NCBI GenBank assembly: GCA_964538375.1
Contig: CAZIFQ010000048.1
Location: 1 to 17,046, forward strand
Source: JAUUZQ01 sp964538375
GTDB taxonomy: Bacteria; Bacteroidota; Bacteroidia; Bacteroidales; GCA-2748055
Direction of reading: 5' to 3'
Length of the DNA stretch: 17,046 bases
In this document: one piece after another, positions 15,980-17,046 of the stretch
How positions within the stretch are numbered: position 1 is the first letter of the stretch
Layout of the letters: each line of letters starts with the position of its first letter
Program-made: the position numbers and the translations under genes
Notes under the pieces: generated by a model
Database searches by the model: none
What the model was told of the DNA's origin: nothing
Seen by the model: only the letters and a program-made list of their open reading frames with translations

Positions 15980-15995
15980 GCCCCCTCGCGGGGGC
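15980..15995 (-). promoter_or_regulatory. GC hairpin with GNRA loop upstream of the DUF5405-like gene
   Basis: On the minus strand GCCCCC, loop GCGA (a GNRA tetraloop), GGGGGC. It lies between two genes, about 16 nt before the ATG at 15963 and immediately ahead of its AGGAG site. There is no T-tract, so it is unlikely to be an intrinsic terminator. It may shape translation or mRNA decay. Confidence 0.5.
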
Positions 15996-16018
15996 TGTTG
16001 GTTAGTAAACTATTTCTC

Positions 16019-16198
16019 CTAGCGTCCACTTGAGCGCTTCAATGGCTCCTTTTGGCACCTTTCGCGGGTCGCAGATAATGCTCGATTTTGGTCGACACCG
16101 GGTCCGGCCGATTGTGCCGCTTTATACGCTTCTTGCTTTAAGTCTATCTCCCGATTAATTGCACTATTGATTTCTTTTGCTGTCCGTTTAATTGTCAT
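16019..16198 (-). CDS. Unknown small charged protein, 59 aa
   Basis: I chose ATG at 16198 with GGAG 8 nt upstream (GGAGAAG). An in-frame ATG at 16234 would add 12 residues (MNNEPTNHGEEN) but has no ribosome binding site. The start, MTIKRTAKEINSAINREIDL, is helical and charged, and the C-terminal end is basic (RERCQKEPLKRSSGR). I do not recognise the family. An unresolved AT-rich interval lies upstream. Confidence 0.45.
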   Translation of the reverse strand: MTIKRTAKEINSAINREIDLKQEAYKAAQSAGPGVDQNRALSATRERCQKEPLKRSSGR

Positions 16199-16285
16199 GT
16201 TTTCTTCTCCGTGGTTGGTTGGTTCGTTGTTCATGGGTAAAACGCATAACGATTAGCGGCAGGATCAAAGCTTTATTTTCAACTA

Positions 16286-16314
16286 ATTTCAGTAATGTGC
16301 AGAATCCTTAGCAA
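16286..16314 (-). promoter_or_regulatory. Possible promoter in the AT-rich interval 16199-16358
   Basis: TTGCTA (16314-16309) and TGAAAT (16291-16286) are 17 nt apart, each matching the sigma-70 consensus at 4 of 6 bases. The interval 16235-16358 is AT-rich, has no gene on either strand that I can support, and separates two gene groups, so some promoter is likely there. The exact site is uncertain. Confidence 0.3.
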
Positions 16315-16358
16315 AACAGCACTTTTTAGGGGTGAAATAAATCTGCTTTTGTAAATAA

Positions 16359-16634
16359 TCACTTAACCCAAACCTGCACATACGGCGTACCATTCTCAGA
16401 GTGAAGTTCCCGCGTCACCACATCGTAATCGTAGTTGCTAATCATCGACCTCACCTTATCAATCGGGAAGTTCAGCACTTTGAACCCCTGCCCCGGCTTC
16501 ATTGTTTCGAGCAGGGTTTGAACCTCGACGCGAATCTTCTTGTTTCGGGCGATTGAATATTTCTTGATGTCCCCGGCGTTTCGTTGCGTCGGTTTTGTAA
16601 CTTCCCATACTGGTATTACTATCGGTTCATTCAT
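16359..16634 (-). CDS. Unknown small protein, 91 aa
   Basis: ATG at 16634 with GGAG 7 nt upstream; it overlaps the preceding short gene by 8 bp. N-terminal MNEPIVIPVWEVTKPTQR, then a helical stretch with ARNKKIRVEVQTLLETMK, a strand PGQGFKVLNFPIDKVRSM, and a C-terminal strand pair ending PYVQVWVK. The last two thirds look like a small alpha/beta domain. I do not recognise it. A non-coding interval of about 160 bp follows. Confidence 0.65.
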   Translation of the reverse strand: MNEPIVIPVWEVTKPTQRNAGDIKKYSIARNKKIRVEVQTLLETMKPGQGFKVLNFPIDKVRSMISNYDYDVVTRELHSENGTPYVQVWVK

Positions 16635-16722
16635 TTCGTTTCTCCGTTACGTTTGCACTTCCCTTCAGATCCGACTCCGACCAATGCACCATTACCGATT
16701 TAATGTCTGTTAGTTTCATCAT
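16627..16722 (-). CDS. Short gene, 31 codons, unknown product
   Basis: AAAGGAG lies 5 nt before ATG at 16722 (a second ATG follows directly). The frame runs to TGA at 16629-16627 and overlaps the next gene by 8 bp (ATGAATGA). The peptide starts MMKLTDIKSVMVHWSESDLK and ends EKRNE. The strong ribosome binding site, the tight packing and the exact filling of an otherwise empty 104-bp gap support it as a real gene. The product is too short to classify. Confidence 0.55.
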   Translation of the reverse strand: MMKLTDIKSVMVHWSESDLKGSANVTEKRNE

Positions 16723-16738
16723 TCTTTCTCCTTTGGGG

Positions 16739-16930
16739 TCATTTTCTAACCATTATTCTCGCTTGGCAGTTTATACAATCGACAGTTTCCGAAACATCAT
16801 TTTTGAAAAGCGTTTCGTCAATTGGTTGATTCGTGTTACAATGAGGGCACTCAAACCAAATCTCACTCCACGCCTCTGTAATGTAAGGCGTTTCACCAAG
16901 CATCTTTTTTAGTTCCTTTGACATTTCCAT
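16739..16930 (-). CDS. Small zinc-ribbon protein, 63 aa
   Basis: I chose ATG at 16930, with AAAGGAG 8 nt upstream; ATG at 16924 is possible, while an upstream start at 16978 lacks a site. The protein has CPHC (Cys28, Cys31) and CINC (Cys52, Cys55), spaced as a classical zinc ribbon, within WFECPHCNTNQPIDETLF and TVDCINCQARIMV. The N-terminal part (MEMSKELKKMLGETPYI) is helical. Such small phage proteins are common, with undefined binding partners (nucleic acid or RNA polymerase are possibilities). It ends just before the 31-codon gene. Confidence 0.7.
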   Translation of the reverse strand: MEMSKELKKMLGETPYITEAWSEIWFECPHCNTNQPIDETLFKNDVSETVDCINCQARIMVRK

Positions 16931-16994
16931 TTTTCGATCTCCTTTGTTCCCCGCCCAAACCGCGTTAGACGGAGGCATTCCGTAAAATTAACTG

Positions 16995-17045
16995 TTAGAT
17001 TTCCAATATAATAATCTTTTCTCCTTCTTCACCGTCTGACACCCA
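16995..17045 (-). CDS. C-terminal end of a gene entering from the right edge (partial)
   Basis: A frame open from the window edge encodes WVSDGEEGEKIIILEI and then TAA at 16997-16995. The alternation of an acidic turn and a hydrophobic strand just before the stop looks like the end of a real small protein, and the zinc-ribbon gene follows 64 nt later. Only 16 residues are visible, so this is tentative. Confidence 0.35.
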   Translation of the reverse strand, partial: WVSDGEEGEKIIILEI

Positions 17046-17046
17046 G

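Noticed and set aside
15980..15995. Intrinsic terminator at the GC hairpin
   Set aside because: No T-tract follows on the minus strand and a ribosome binding site comes right after it.
1..17046. Defence, retron, diversity-generating or anti-CRISPR system
   Set aside because: I looked for reverse transcriptase, variable repeats, nuclease/helicase motifs and CRISPR-like repeats on both strands and saw none; BPP-1-like genes alone do not imply a diversity-generating element here.

Overview
The window looks like the virion-structure and DNA-packaging block of a short-tailed (podovirus-type) tailed phage or prophage. It is probably from a metagenome or draft assembly, because it carries three runs of exactly 100 N. 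All credible genes are on the minus strand, so the functional order runs from high to low coordinates. The genes end in all three standard stops (TAA, TAG, TGA), and most start after AGGAG/GGAGG-type ribosome binding sites, which fits a bacterial host using the standard code. Nothing in the sequence names the host. No tRNA, integrase, CRISPR array, insertion sequence, lysis gene or replication gene is visible.

Layout in transcription order. (1) 17045-15510: a run of small genes. These include a CxxC/CxxC zinc-ribbon protein, a 31-codon gene with a strong ribosome binding site, a DUF5405-like protein and a ribbon-helix-helix-like protein. (2) 15513-13499: a small accessory protein and then the terminase small and large subunits. 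TerL is PBSX/Terminase_3-like, with a visible Walker A motif and three nuclease aspartates. (3) 13408-12435: an unknown basic protein, a GNAT-like protein resembling T7 gp13, and a small 'GR-ST-LT' podophage protein. (4) 12431-9336: portal, Bbp19-like protein, an unknown Pro/Glu/Lys-rich protein broken by a gap, and the scaffold. (5) 9306-7824: the major capsid gene, set between two intrinsic terminators and preceded by about 165 nt of untranslated or leader sequence. (6) 7795-1: tail tubular A-like protein, tail tubular B-like protein (broken by a gap), and three internal virion/ejection proteins. The last is a very large protein that runs off the left edge and also contains a gap.

The genes form a coherent set. 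TerS/TerL package DNA through the portal into a shell built by scaffold and capsid. The A/B proteins extend the short tail. The three internal proteins are probably ejected with the DNA. Successive genes are very tightly coupled: the stop-start overlap TAATG occurs at five true gene junctions, and ATGA occurs at two.

I do not see a defence system or a clearly new kind of system. The points most worth a second look are these: a beta-module inserted in the major capsid protein that resembles modules in the tail B protein; the transcriptional isolation of the capsid gene, with a possible 21-codon leader ORF followed by a hairpin; a pairing of a PBSX-type terminase with a T7-type virion; and two long proteins that the assembly gaps split into fragments.
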